Assembly (NCBI RefSeq): GCF_001519075.1
Contig: NZ_KQ954244.1
Location: forward strand, 1,843,090-1,907,089
Direction of reading: 5' to 3'
DNA length: 64,000 nucleotides
Source: Novosphingobium fuchskuhlense
GTDB lineage: Bacteria; Pseudomonadota; Alphaproteobacteria; Sphingomonadales; Sphingomonadaceae
Shown piece by piece: positions 16,058 to 25,066 of this stretch. Under the pieces are notes generated by a model that saw only the letters and a list, made by a program, of their open reading frames with translations, had not been told where the DNA came from and made no database searches. Every line of letters begins with the position of its first letter. The stretch's first letter is position 1. A program made the translations under genes and the position numbers.

Positions 16058-17800
16058 ATGGCAGCATCACTCGCACTCACGCGGCGCGGTTTCATCGCCT
16101 CGGGCGGGGCGCTGGGGCTGGCCGGCATCTCGCCCCGCGCCTTGGGGGCGATCCTCGATCCCGCGCCGACGCTGATCTATCGCGGTGCGCGCATCCACAC
16201 GCTCGATCCGGCGCTGCCTGCGGCCGATAGCCTTGCGATTGCCGGCAGCCGCATCGTCGGTGTGGGCACCTGGGCCGAACTGAAGGCGCTGGCCACCCCC
16301 CGCACGCAGGTCGTCGACCTCGGCGGGCAAACGATCGTCCCCGGCTTCAACGATGCGCATCTCCACGCGGTCGGCGAAATGCTGCTCAACGCCGTGCTGG
16401 TGGGCAATCCGTTCGAGGTGGAGTTCTTCACCATCGACCGGATTGTCGCGCTGCTGAAGCAGCGGGCTGCGATCACGCCGCCGGGCCGGCTCGTCAGCGG
16501 CGAGTTCTACGATGATACCAAGATCAAGGATGGCCGCCCCGTTCTGATGGCGGACCTTGATCGCGTCTCCACCCAGCACCCGGTCATCATCACCCACCGC
16601 GGCGGCCATACTTATGTGGTCAACAGCGTGGCCTTCAGGCTGGCCGGGATCACCCGCGATACGCCAAATCCGTTCGGGGGCACCTATGATCGCGACGCCA
16701 ATGGCAATCTCACCGGGCGTGTCACCGATCTGGCCATCGATCCGATCAAGGCTCTGACCAGAGAGCCCGATCTCACCCCCGAACAGCTGCGTGCCCGCGC
16801 CCTCGCCGGGGCGGCGAAGATCAGCCAGGAATTTGTCCGCTACGGGCTCACCAGTGTCTGCCACACCGCGCCGGGCCTTGTCGGGGGCGGGGTTTCCACC
16901 GCCGATGATTTCGCCGCGCTGCAGCAGCTGCGCCGCGAGGGCAAGCTGCACCACCGCGTGTCCTACGAGACCTCGGGCGCCATGCTCGATGCCCTGATCG
17001 CCAATGGCGTGCGCACCGGCCTTGGCGATGAGTGGATCCGCATCGGCGCGACGGCTGAGCAGTTTTCTGACGGTTCGTTCTCTGAACGCACCATGTCGCG
17101 CGCAACGCCTTATCCGGGCCGCACGCCGCCCTACTACGGCAATCTCACGCAAACGCAGGACGGGCTCGACGCGCTCGTCGAAAAACAGTTCCGCGCCGGC
17201 ATCCAGCCCAATTTCCACGCCAACGGCGATGTGGCGATCGGCATGGTCCTCGATGCCTACGAACGCGGCGCAAGGCTGGTGCCGGGTGCGGACCGCCGCC
17301 CCAAGATCACCCACTGCACCAACGTTTCACCGCAGCTCGTCGCGCGGATCAAGGCGCTGGGTGTCGTGCCCGCGCTCTTCACCAGCTACGCCTACTACAA
17401 CGCGGACAAGTTCCATTTCTACGGCGCGGAGATGATGGAACACATGATGGCGTACCGCATGATGATCGATGCAGGCGTCCCCGTCTGCGCCGGCTCCGAT
17501 TTCCCGCCCGGGCCTTTCGCGCCGCTGATGGGCCTTCAGGGTATGGTCACGCGCAAGGGCTGGAACGGCGAGGTGTGGGGGCCCAGCCAGAAGATCACCG
17601 TGATGGAGGGCCTCAGGGTGCTCGCCGCCAATGGCGCGCACGCCACCTTCGAGGAAGATATCAAGGGCACGCTCAGCCCGGGCAAGCTCGCCGACATGGT
17701 CGTGCTCGATGGTGATCCCGCCGCCGTGGACCCGGAAAAGATCAAGGACATCCGCGTTCAGCAAACCATTGTCGGCGGCGAAGTGCAGTACAAGGCATGA
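16058..17800 (+). CDS. Tat-exported amidohydrolase (YtcJ-like, Amidohydrolase_3)
   Basis: 580 residues. The N-terminus carries a twin-arginine signal (LTRRGFIASGGALGLAG), so the enzyme is probably exported folded with its metal. Core motifs are NDAHLHAVGE, NFHANGDVAIG and CAGSDFPPGP. It is a distant relative of the Sec-exported amidohydrolase at 11.9-13.7 kb, so the region has two periplasmic enzymes of one family on different export routes. A purine-rich ribosome site precedes ATG 16058. The stop overlaps the next gene (ATGA). Confidence 0.9.
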   Translation: MAASLALTRRGFIASGGALGLAGISPRALGAILDPAPTLIYRGARIHTLDPALPAADSLAIAGSRIVGVGTWAELKALATPRTQVVDLGGQTIVPGFNDAHLHAVGEMLLNAVLVGNPFEVEFFTIDRIVALLKQRAAITPPGRLVSGEFYDDTKIKDGRPVLMADLDRVSTQHPVIITHRGGHTYVVNSVAFRLAGITRDTPNPFGGTYDRDANGNLTGRVTDLAIDPIKALTREPDLTPEQLRARALAGAAKISQEFVRYGLTSVCHTAPGLVGGGVSTADDFAALQQLRREGKLHHRVSYETSGAMLDALIANGVRTGLGDEWIRIGATAEQFSDGSFSERTMSRATPYPGRTPPYYGNLTQTQDGLDALVEKQFRAGIQPNFHANGDVAIGMVLDAYERGARLVPGADRRPKITHCTNVSPQLVARIKALGVVPALFTSYAYYNADKFHFYGAEMMEHMMAYRMMIDAGVPVCAGSDFPPGPFAPLMGLQGMVTRKGWNGEVWGPSQKITVMEGLRVLAANGAHATFEEDIKGTLSPGKLADMVVLDGDPAAVDPEKIKDIRVQQTIVGGEVQYKA

Positions 17801-18234
17801 GCAGCACCATGACCTACCGCGTCGAATTCGTCGAACGCACCGGCCTCGAGCTTCTGGAAGGCGGACGAGGGACGGCACGCTACCGGATGCCGCTCGCCGG
17901 CAACGAAAACCACGTCGGCGTAATGTACATGGGCGCCTTCACCGTGCTCGCGGAGGCGACCGCGGCGATCCCCGGCATCTCGATCCTCGATACCGCGCGC
18001 TTCTACCCGATCATCAAGGATATCGCCGTCTCGTTTCACAAGATGGCCGCGAGCGACGTCTTTGCCGAGTTCGCCCTCGATGAGCCCACGCTCGAAGGCA
18101 TTCTCGCCGATCTCGAGCGCAAGGGCAGCGCCACCTACCTCGCCGAGTTTCCCATGCACGATGCGGGCGGCGGCGTCGTCGCCACGGGCAAGGTCACCGT
18201 GAAGCTCCTCTCCCACGGCTGGCAGAAGGACTGA
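17797..18234 (+). CDS. Hotdog-fold thioesterase-like protein (DUF4442/YiiD type)
   Basis: 145 residues with a hotdog-like pattern: a long helix region HVGVMYMGAFTVLAEATAA packed after an N-terminal strand, and a final GKVTVKLLSH strand. The family is related to acyl-CoA thioesterases, but the substrate is unknown. It starts within the stop of the amidohydrolase gene, so the two are translationally coupled. Confidence 0.7.
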   Translation: MSSTMTYRVEFVERTGLELLEGGRGTARYRMPLAGNENHVGVMYMGAFTVLAEATAAIPGISILDTARFYPIIKDIAVSFHKMAASDVFAEFALDEPTLEGILADLERKGSATYLAEFPMHDAGGGVVATGKVTVKLLSHGWQKD

Positions 18235-18288
18235 CGCGGCGCGGTCGGCACCCGGTCGGTGCGCCCGGCCCGTCGCCGCCGCGTCCTG

Positions 18289-20406
18289 TCAGGCAAGCAC
18301 GAAGTCGCTCGCGTCGAGTGCAGGCTTGCCGGCAAAGAGGCCGATCAGGATCTGGGCTGCGCCGCCCTTGCCATCGGCATCGTAGTACAGCGTCCCTTTG
18401 TCCGCATTGTAGATCAGATGCATCGCGCTGGTGGCCGCGCGCGCGCCGATCCCGAATTCATCGGCGTCCAGCACCCCGTTCTGACCGGAAAGCGCGGTGA
18501 AGACCGTGGCCGACAGGCTGATCTTGTCTGTGCCATGCACAAAATCGAGAATGCTGTCGCGCTGCCGTGCCGTTTCCAGCGTATCGAAAGCAAACGTATC
18601 GGTGCCCGCACCGCCGCGCAGCAGGTCTGCTCCGGCGCCTCCGATCAAGGTGTCGTTGCCCGCGCCGCCGGTCAGCCGGTCCGCGCCGCCCAGGCCCGAG
18701 AGCACGTTGGCGGCATCGTTGCCGACGATCTGGTTGGACAGCGCATTGCCGGTCCCGTCGATCGCCGCCGTGCCTTTCAGGGACAGGTTTTCAACGCCAT
18801 CGCCCAGTACGGTGTTGGCCACGGCGATGACGAGATCGGTGCCTTGGCCGGGCATCTCGACCTCGGTGTCACCGGCGTCATCCACGTAGTAGATATCGTT
18901 TCCGGCACCGCCGATCAGCGTGTCGGCGCCGCCTAGCCCGTCGAGCCGGTCGTTGCCAGCGAGGCCGGTGATGACATTGTCGAACGCATTGCCGATAAGC
19001 CGGTCGCCGAAGGCCGAGCCGATGAGGTTCTCAACATCCGGGACATAATCGCCGGACGTGGCATCGAAGTTGAATGTGATCTGGTCGACACCCGCGCCAC
19101 CGGTGTACTGGCGCGCTTCGAGATCAAGGCTGAACTTCACCGCCCCCGCGCTGTTGGCATAGGTGATCGTGTCGGTACCATCGCCACCGGAAAACGTGTC
19201 GTTTCCGGCACCGCCGTCGAGCGTGTCATTGCCTCCGCGTCCGGCAAGATAATCGTCGCCGCCATTACCTGTCAGCACATCGTCGACGTAGGATCCAGTG
19301 AGGAAATCGCGGCCATCCGTGCCCACGGCATTGTTGGGATCATCGTCAAAGACGAGCACACCGGCCGACGCGCTGGCCCCGATCTTGTCGGACGTGAAGT
19401 ACAACTCGAACCACTTCGCGGCCGCTTCGAAAGTGGTGTCGCCGGCAATCACCATCTTGAGCACGGTGGTTGCTTTGCCTGTCTCGAACCGGACCGTGCC
19501 ACTGGGCGCGAGGCCGGAAAAGTCATCGGCATTCACATTGGGAAACTGGGTCTTGTAGTAGGACTTCAGCGAGTAGTTCACATCCAGCGCTGCCGCGAGC
19601 GAACCAGTGCGGGTCAGGGTGAAGGTGACTTCGGTGCCTTTGCCGGTGCCCTCCGCCATGCCTTGGAGTGTGTAGGGTTCAAAGTTCGAAAGCTCGTTGC
19701 CCTCGAACGTCTGCACGGTGAGCTTGGTGTGCAGCTTGGCCGAAATCGTTGCCAGATTGTCCTGGCGAACCTCGTACACGAAGATGCCGGGCCGGCCGAT
19801 GTTGCTGGCGTTGGGCAGGTTCATGAGGGCGATGGGGTCGCCCGCACCTGTGGTTCCAGATCCGGGCAGATCGATCGAATGGGCGCCATTGGTGCTGCGG
19901 AAACCCGCATAGCCATAATCGATGTAGTCACCCGCCGGTTGGTAGTATTCCGCCAGATTGATGGCTTCGTAGCGCAGCACGATGTCGAAATCGCCGGGCT
20001 TGCCGAGCGCGCTCTTGTCCACGATCCTGAGCTGATAGGCATTCTGCCCCGAGATATCGTCCCAGGTGATCGTCAGGCTTTTCTTGACGGGGTCGATGTC
20101 CCAGTAGATCGCGTTGGAGCCGGTCGATGTTCCGCCCGGGGTCGGCGTCTGCGGCCCGAGCACCGGGTCCTCGTAATACATCGAGAAGGCGGAGATAAAG
20201 GCCTTGTTCTGAAAGTCGTTCGGCCCATTGGCGAACGTCACGCCGCCATCGTTGATCTTCACGCCGCTGTAGACGTATCCGAAGAAGTTCAGACCGTTGG
20301 GGAAAATCGATTTCAAATCGATATAGGAAGGGGCGGCCGATCCGAACGCGTACGTGTTTTCGCCGAAGCCAGCCTCGCCGCCAAGGCCCTTGATCAGATC
20401 TGCCAT
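18289..20406 (-). CDS. Modular RTX protein with nidogen-like, Calx-beta and RTX regions
   Basis: 705 residues. Residues about 20-200 resemble a nidogen-type (NIDO) adhesion domain (PNGLNFFGYVYSG, then AIYWDID). Residues about 215-330 look like a Calx-beta motif (GTEVTFTLTRTG to FELYFTSDKIG). From about 340 come RTX nonapeptide repeats (NGGDDYLAGRGGNDTLDGG) and a serralysin-type C-terminal region. The product is likely a large secreted or surface calcium-dependent adhesin. ATG 20406 follows GGGGAGAGTTC, a good ribosome site; an in-frame start ten codons upstream is less likely. Confidence 0.85.
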   Translation of the reverse strand: MADLIKGLGGEAGFGENTYAFGSAAPSYIDLKSIFPNGLNFFGYVYSGVKINDGGVTFANGPNDFQNKAFISAFSMYYEDPVLGPQTPTPGGTSTGSNAIYWDIDPVKKSLTITWDDISGQNAYQLRIVDKSALGKPGDFDIVLRYEAINLAEYYQPAGDYIDYGYAGFRSTNGAHSIDLPGSGTTGAGDPIALMNLPNASNIGRPGIFVYEVRQDNLATISAKLHTKLTVQTFEGNELSNFEPYTLQGMAEGTGKGTEVTFTLTRTGSLAAALDVNYSLKSYYKTQFPNVNADDFSGLAPSGTVRFETGKATTVLKMVIAGDTTFEAAAKWFELYFTSDKIGASASAGVLVFDDDPNNAVGTDGRDFLTGSYVDDVLTGNGGDDYLAGRGGNDTLDGGAGNDTFSGGDGTDTITYANSAGAVKFSLDLEARQYTGGAGVDQITFNFDATSGDYVPDVENLIGSAFGDRLIGNAFDNVITGLAGNDRLDGLGGADTLIGGAGNDIYYVDDAGDTEVEMPGQGTDLVIAVANTVLGDGVENLSLKGTAAIDGTGNALSNQIVGNDAANVLSGLGGADRLTGGAGNDTLIGGAGADLLRGGAGTDTFAFDTLETARQRDSILDFVHGTDKISLSATVFTALSGQNGVLDADEFGIGARAATSAMHLIYNADKGTLYYDADGKGGAAQILIGLFAGKPALDASDFVLA

Positions 20407-20579
20407 GAACTCTCCCCGGTTCCGGGGCTGGTTCAAAGAAGCCCCCAGCTCGACTTGCAGTCAAACGCTAGGTGATTCTCGCATAATTGCCAAGACGGCA
20501 CAAATATTCACTGGAAAAGTAACTGGTTTTCGGGATATTTCGCCCAATTTTGCCTCAGCCAACTGCGTTTGCGCCGGAT

Positions 20580-20613
20580 AGCGGCGCCGCATGGTCCAGC
20601 ATGCCGGCGCCGC
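20580..20613 (-). terminator. Hairpin downstream of the sulfhydrylase gene
   Basis: GCGGCGCCG-CATG pairs with CATG-CCGGCGCCGC across GTCCAG, with one bulged base, shortly after the 3' end of the gene at 20630. It is a strong stem without an obvious U-tract, so it could be a terminator or an RNA-stabilising hairpin. Confidence 0.45.
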
Positions 20614-20629
20614 TCCGTTCCGCGTGGGG

Positions 20630-21925
20630 TCAAGCCGCGTCGAGCGCCGCACCCAGATCGGCAAGGATATCGTCGATATGCTCGATGCCGATCGAAAGCC
20701 GCACGTAACCCGGCGTCACGCCGCTCGCCGCCTGTTCGTCCACCGAAAGCTGCGAATGCGTGGTCGAGGCGGGATGGATCGCGAGGCTGCGCGCGTCGCC
20801 GATGTTCGCCACGTGGTAGAATAGCTGTAGCGCGTCGATGAAGCGCTTGCCGGCTTCCGCCCCGTCCTTGAGCTCGAAGCCGACCAGCCCGCCCTGGCCG
20901 CGCGTGAGGTACTTCGCCGCCAGCTCTGCCGCCCGGCCGGTCGCGACCGAGGGGTGGATCACCGAAGCCACCTTGGGATGGCTCTTGAGAAACGCCGCCA
21001 CCTTCACCGCGTTCTCGCAGTGCCGCTCCATCCGCAGCGGCATTGTCTCCAGCCCCTGGATGAGCTGGAACGCGTTGAACGGCGAAAGCGCCGCGCCCAC
21101 GTCGCGCAGCAGGATCACCCGCGCGCGGATGATATAGGCAATCGGGCCCAGCGGCTTGATGTCGCGCGCCCAGACCGCGCCGTGATAGCTGGCATCCGGC
21201 GTGTTGAGGTGCGGCTGGCGCTCGGGCAAGGCTTCCCAATCGAAGTTGCCGCCATCCACGATCATGCCGCCGATCGAGGTGCCGTGCCCGCCGATATACT
21301 TGGTAGCCGAATAGACCACCACCGCCGCGCCATGCTCGAACGGCTTGATCAGCTGCGGCGCCGCCGTGTTGTCCATGATCAGCGGGATGCCGTATTCGCG
21401 GCCGATCGCGGCCACCTCGGCGATGGGGAACACCTCCAGCTTCGGATTGGGCAGCGATTCCGCGTAGTAGGCCCGTGTCTTGTCATCGGTCGCGCGGCGG
21501 AAACCTTCCACGTCCGCCGGGTCGACAAACCGCGTCTCGATGCCAAGGTCGCGCAGCGTGTTCGCCAGCAGGTTCCACGTACCGCCGTAAAGGTTTGTCG
21601 AGGCGACGATGTTGTCGCCCGCCTTGGCAAGGTTGAGGATCGACAGCGTGGTCGCCGCCTGGCCCGAGGAAACCGCCAGCGCCGCCACGCCGCCCTCCAG
21701 CGCCGCCACGCGCCGTTCCAGCACGTCGGTCGTCGGGTTGCCGAGGCGGGTGTAGATATTGCCCAGCTCCTTGAGCGCAAACAGGTTCGCCGCGTGCTCG
21801 GTCGAATGGAACTGGTACGACGTCGTCTGGTGGATCGGCACCGCGACCGAACCGGTCGAGGGATCGGCGCGCCAGCCGGCGTGCAGGGCAAGGGTTTCGG
21901 GCTTCGCGTTGGATAAGTCGGTCAT
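20630..21925 (-). CDS. O-acetylhomoserine sulfhydrylase-type PLP enzyme
   Basis: 431 residues of the Cys/Met-metabolism PLP family. The PLP lysine sits in VVYSATKYIGGHGTS and the N-terminal PIHQTTSYQF motif is intact. The length fits O-acetylhomoserine aminocarboxypropyltransferase (MetY) rather than the shorter cystathionine synthases and lyases. It would make homocysteine from an activated homoserine and sulfide. Only about 40 bases separate it from the membrane-protein gene on the same strand, and no SAM riboswitch is seen in that space. Confidence 0.85.
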   Translation of the reverse strand: MTDLSNAKPETLALHAGWRADPSTGSVAVPIHQTTSYQFHSTEHAANLFALKELGNIYTRLGNPTTDVLERRVAALEGGVAALAVSSGQAATTLSILNLAKAGDNIVASTNLYGGTWNLLANTLRDLGIETRFVDPADVEGFRRATDDKTRAYYAESLPNPKLEVFPIAEVAAIGREYGIPLIMDNTAAPQLIKPFEHGAAVVVYSATKYIGGHGTSIGGMIVDGGNFDWEALPERQPHLNTPDASYHGAVWARDIKPLGPIAYIIRARVILLRDVGAALSPFNAFQLIQGLETMPLRMERHCENAVKVAAFLKSHPKVASVIHPSVATGRAAELAAKYLTRGQGGLVGFELKDGAEAGKRFIDALQLFYHVANIGDARSLAIHPASTTHSQLSVDEQAASGVTPGYVRLSIGIEHIDDILADLGAALDAA

Positions 21926-21964
21926 GGCGGGAATCCTGCTCCGTAGGTTTGTGGTTATAGTCTA

Positions 21965-23518
21965 TCAATTCACTTGAGTTGGCAAGCGCCGGTAGAGCAC
22001 GCTGTCGCTTGTCGCGCGCAGCGGTTCCCAGCCCTGCAGGCGCGTCGCGGGATCGATGCGGATTACCCACAAGTACCGCGCCGCGCGCGGGACTGCGGCG
22101 ACCGTGGCCGGAAGGCCGGGCGATTCCCCGCACGGCTCCAGGAACGTGATCGTGGAAGGGTCGCGGTCGAACGGCGCAAGGCGCGGATTGTGGATCGCGA
22201 TCAGCTGCCCGCTCGGCAATTGCCACTGTCCATTGTCGAACAGGTGCCGCCGCGCGAGGCCGTAGCCCATGATGTGCCGCCGCCGGTCGGTGCTCCAGCC
22301 CTTGCATTCATCGACATAGAGCGAGACGAGGTTCGACCCCCGCGGTACCGCCTCGATGGCCGTCAGGGTCTCGGCAAACTGGTTGCCGGCAAGCGCCATG
22401 CTCACGCTGTTGCTCGCAACGCGCGCGCCGCCGAACACCAGGCCGCCGATCAGCAGCCAGCGCGTCAGGCGCGGGTCGACCAGCGGGCCGGGGGCAGATG
22501 CCAGCACGAACAGCGCCAGGATCACCGGCCCCAGCCGCATGTCGGCAAAGCGCGAGCCCATGATCGTATCGGGCATCAGCAGGAACAGGCCCAGCAGCGC
22601 CAGCGCCGACAGCATCAGGCCGGGGTGCACGTGGAACCCGCGCGTGCGCAGGCTGATGTAGATGACGAAGGCGATCACGGCCGCACCCGCCGCATCCCAC
22701 ACCAGCCAGCGGTCGGCCATCGCCATGATCAGCCACACGATCTTGCGCGGCGCATCGTTGTTGGCGAGCAGCGCGATCGCTTCCGCGCCTTCCTTGGGCT
22801 GCAGCGCGCCGATCACCGGGCCCAGCAGCAGCGGTGCGGTCATCAGCCCGGTCGCGATCACGGTGCCGATAACGCGCTTGCCGGCGCGCCAGTTCGCCAC
22901 CAGGGCGGTCATGCCTGCCACCAGGCTGAACACCGCCCAGCCGACAAGGTGGCACAGCCACAGCAGGAACCCGATCGGCACGAACAGCGCGGTGCGCAGC
23001 ACGGGCCGCGGCTCCAGCGCGATCCACAGCGCCATGGCGTGGAAGGCCAGCGCGATCGACAGCGCGAAATTGGCAAAGCCGTAAAGGTAGGGCAGCGAGA
23101 TCGCCAGGGGCAGCGCATAGAGCGCGTTCACCCCGATCCGCCCATGCGCCGCGCGCGACAGCAGCAGCATGCCCGAAACCATGAGCGGCGGAATCGAACC
23201 GACGATGAAATGGACCGCCGGCTCCAGCCCCATGACCGGCGCCAGCAGTTGCACCAGCAGATCGACGCCGAGGTTGGGCAGGAGCCCCCATTCGAACGTA
23301 TACCAGGCGCGCAGGACTGCGGAGTGCCCGCCATCGAGCTGCACCGCATAGCGCCCGACATGGCCGCCCAGATCGGTCAGCGGCAGCACGGGCGCGAGAA
23401 TGGCGGGGATGGCGGCCAGCGCGCTCAGCAGGAAAATCAGGGCAAGCTCGCCCAAAGGCTTGTCGCGCGCCGACAGCGGGCGCGTATCCAGCAATACCGA
23501 GAACGGCCGAACCCTCAT
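21965..23518 (-). CDS. Polytopic membrane protein of unknown function
   Basis: 517 residues with roughly ten hydrophobic helices and a soluble C-terminal part (from about residue 420, with VSLYVDECKGWSTDRR). The first large loop contains DLGGHVGRYAVQLDGGH, reminiscent of acidic loops in lipid-linked sugar transferases, but I do not recognise the family. ATG 23518 is chosen over a TTG 20 codons upstream. Its position upstream of the sulfhydrylase gene suggests co-transcription without explaining its role. Confidence 0.65.
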   Translation of the reverse strand: MRVRPFSVLLDTRPLSARDKPLGELALIFLLSALAAIPAILAPVLPLTDLGGHVGRYAVQLDGGHSAVLRAWYTFEWGLLPNLGVDLLVQLLAPVMGLEPAVHFIVGSIPPLMVSGMLLLSRAAHGRIGVNALYALPLAISLPYLYGFANFALSIALAFHAMALWIALEPRPVLRTALFVPIGFLLWLCHLVGWAVFSLVAGMTALVANWRAGKRVIGTVIATGLMTAPLLLGPVIGALQPKEGAEAIALLANNDAPRKIVWLIMAMADRWLVWDAAGAAVIAFVIYISLRTRGFHVHPGLMLSALALLGLFLLMPDTIMGSRFADMRLGPVILALFVLASAPGPLVDPRLTRWLLIGGLVFGGARVASNSVSMALAGNQFAETLTAIEAVPRGSNLVSLYVDECKGWSTDRRRHIMGYGLARRHLFDNGQWQLPSGQLIAIHNPRLAPFDRDPSTITFLEPCGESPGLPATVAAVPRAARYLWVIRIDPATRLQGWEPLRATSDSVLYRRLPTQVN

Positions 23519-23784
23519 CCCGTCCGCCTTTACGGGCGCATCGGCGCTGCTGTCAAAGGCGCACACGAACCCGCGCAAAATCGGCGCGCGATGACAGATC
23601 AGACCGCACAGCGCGACATGCCCTTGAGGACAATTGTCGGCAAGTCATTCGGCGTGAAGATTAAATGTGTGTAAGGAACCATGCCCAGAGCGGCGGTGCC
23701 GCGTTTGCTGGTTGCCGGTGTGGGATTTTCGTCATAATCGTTCAGCAGTTTTGCAACTGCCCCAGTTTTCTTGAAGGAGTGGCC

Positions 23785-24303
23785 ATGAGCAATTTGAGAG
23801 GATACCTCGGTCTGATCGCGCTGTCTGCCGCCCTGGCGGCTTGCGGTGGCAAGAAGGAAGAAGCTGCGGCACCCGCCGAAGCCCCTGCTGCGGCCGCTCC
23901 GGCTGCTGCCCCCGCCGCTGATGCTGGCGCTGCGACCACCAAGGTGGCCGCCGACAACACCGACACGCTCGACGGCACCAAGTTCGCCGACATGAAGGGC
24001 GATGCCAAGCACGGCGAAGCGGTCTTCACCCAGTGCAAGACCTGCCACGTGATCGATGCCGGCGTGAACCGCATCGGGCCCTCGCTCCACGGCATCATCG
24101 GCCGCAAGTCGGGCCAGATCGCCGGCTTCTCCTATTCGACCGCGAACAAGGAAAGCGGCATCACCTGGACGCCCGCGAAGCTCTACCAGTACCTCGAAAA
24201 GCCGGCCCGCGTCGTCCCCGGCACCAAGATGGCCTTCGCCGGCCTCGCCAAGGGCCAGGACCGCGCCGACGTGATCGCTTACCTGACCGAAGCGACCAAG
24301 TAA
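23785..24303 (+). CDS. Lipid-anchored class I cytochrome c (cyt c2/cy-like)
   Basis: 172 residues. A lipoprotein signal ends in LSAALAAC, with Cys20 as the lipidation site. An Ala/Pro/Glu linker of about 35 residues follows, and then a c-type cytochrome domain. The heme site CKTCH is at residues 84-88 and the axial Met149 lies in PGTKMAF. The domain resembles mitochondrial-type cytochrome c (GPSLHGIIGRKSG). A tethered cytochrome of this type could shuttle electrons from the bc1 complex to PufC or the reaction centre, or to an oxidase; the location beside the PGC favours the first, by inference. AAGGAGT is a strong ribosome site. Confidence 0.9.
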   Translation: MSNLRGYLGLIALSAALAACGGKKEEAAAPAEAPAAAAPAAAPAADAGAATTKVAADNTDTLDGTKFADMKGDAKHGEAVFTQCKTCHVIDAGVNRIGPSLHGIIGRKSGQIAGFSYSTANKESGITWTPAKLYQYLEKPARVVPGTKMAFAGLAKGQDRADVIAYLTEATK

Positions 24304-24320
24304 GTCTCTCTGCGATCAGC

Positions 24321-24366
24321 GCACAAAAAGAGCGCCGCTCCCGAAAAGGGGCGGCGTTTTTTGTGC
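24321..24366. terminator. Rho-independent terminator after the cytochrome c gene
   Basis: CGCCGCTCC (24333-24341) and GGGGCGGCG (24348-24356) form a strong stem, followed by TTTTTT. The complementary A-run upstream (GCACAAAAAG) extends the stem and makes it usable on both strands. Confidence 0.85.
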
Positions 24367-24420
24367 GGATGGCTGACTCCCACTCCGGCAATACCGGCAT
24401 CTTCTACCCATGATCCTTCC

Positions 24421-24504
24421 CCTCGTCATTGCGAGCGCAGCGAAGCAATCTAGGGCGGCTTTGCGCAGGCTCTGGATTGCTTCGCTGCGCTCGCAAGGAC
24501 GAGG
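24421..24504. repeat. Long imperfect palindrome (REP/MITE-like element)
   Basis: A 30-base arm at 24421-24450 is matched by its inverted copy at 24475-24504 with one mismatch, around a 24-base centre. The core is GCGAGCGCAGCGAAGCAATC. I recall this core as a dispersed intergenic repeat of sphingomonad and other alphaproteobacterial genomes. No coding capacity. Only one copy is seen in the window. Confidence 0.8.
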
Positions 24505-24585
24505 TGTGGTGATTGTAGCATCGGGAAAGGCCGCGCGGACAAGATCAAGCGTCTGCCTGTGCCCAGTTGCGAACGTGGCAGAAGG

Positions 24586-24945
24586 ATGCGAGGTTTTTGC
24601 GATGAATCGACTTTCGGGGAAACAGCGTGGTCCGATTTTTTCGCGTTCATGGCGTTGCTGTTGGTTTCCGAACCATCTTTTGCGGATGATTATGACGCAC
24701 CGACCCAGCTTGTTCTGAAGGTGCCTGAGATTTCGAAGAAGGAATTGCAGAGAGGGCAAAGTTATGCGTCGTGCATGAGTACGCCTTGGCTCCCGACCGC
24801 CGATCAATTCGATACAAAAGCACGATCCTGCGCGGATTTGAGATTGCCCCGCTCGTCAAAACTAAAGGAGGCAATGGGTTGGGTCGATCATGTTGCCACT
24901 CGGTTCTCCGGCGCAGAGATGGAACTTCGGATTCAGCAGCAATAG
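24586..24945 (+). CDS. Small putative secreted protein, unknown function
   Basis: 119 residues from ATG 24586, or 98 from ATG 24649. The region from 24649 resembles a short Sec signal (MALLLVSEPSFADD); the rest is soluble and has two cysteines (ASCMS and RSCADL). The base composition is clearly less GC-rich and codon use is unlike that of the neighbours, suggesting foreign origin. It lies between the palindromic repeat and the 3' end of hemA. No family is recognised; it could also be a decayed fragment. Confidence 0.45.
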   Translation: MRGFCDESTFGETAWSDFFAFMALLLVSEPSFADDYDAPTQLVLKVPEISKKELQRGQSYASCMSTPWLPTADQFDTKARSCADLRLPRSSKLKEAMGWVDHVATRFSGAEMELRIQQQ

Positions 24946-25012
24946 CAGCGACCGCTACCCACCAATGACGGCCGTTGGCGCTCTGTGCTTGCAAACAACC
25001 CAAGCACCAAAG

Positions 25013-25047
25013 AAAAACCCGGCCCCCCGCACCTGCAGGGAACCGGG
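25013..25047 (-). terminator. Terminator of the bch-puh-hemA superoperon
   Basis: Read on the minus strand, CCCGG with an inner CCC pairs with GGG and CCGGG and is followed by TTTTTC. It lies 20 bases after the hemA stop and closes the long minus-strand transcription unit. Confidence 0.75.
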
Positions 25048-25066
25048 CCTCTCAAGTCAAATCACC

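Noticed and set aside
21926..21964. SAM-type riboswitch upstream of the sulfhydrylase gene
   Set aside because: Only about 40 bases are available and no conserved pseudoknot pattern is visible.
21974..23674. Plus-strand open frame of 566 codons over the membrane-protein gene
   Set aside because: It is Arg/Gln/His-rich, typical of the antisense of hydrophobic codons; the minus strand encodes regular membrane helices.
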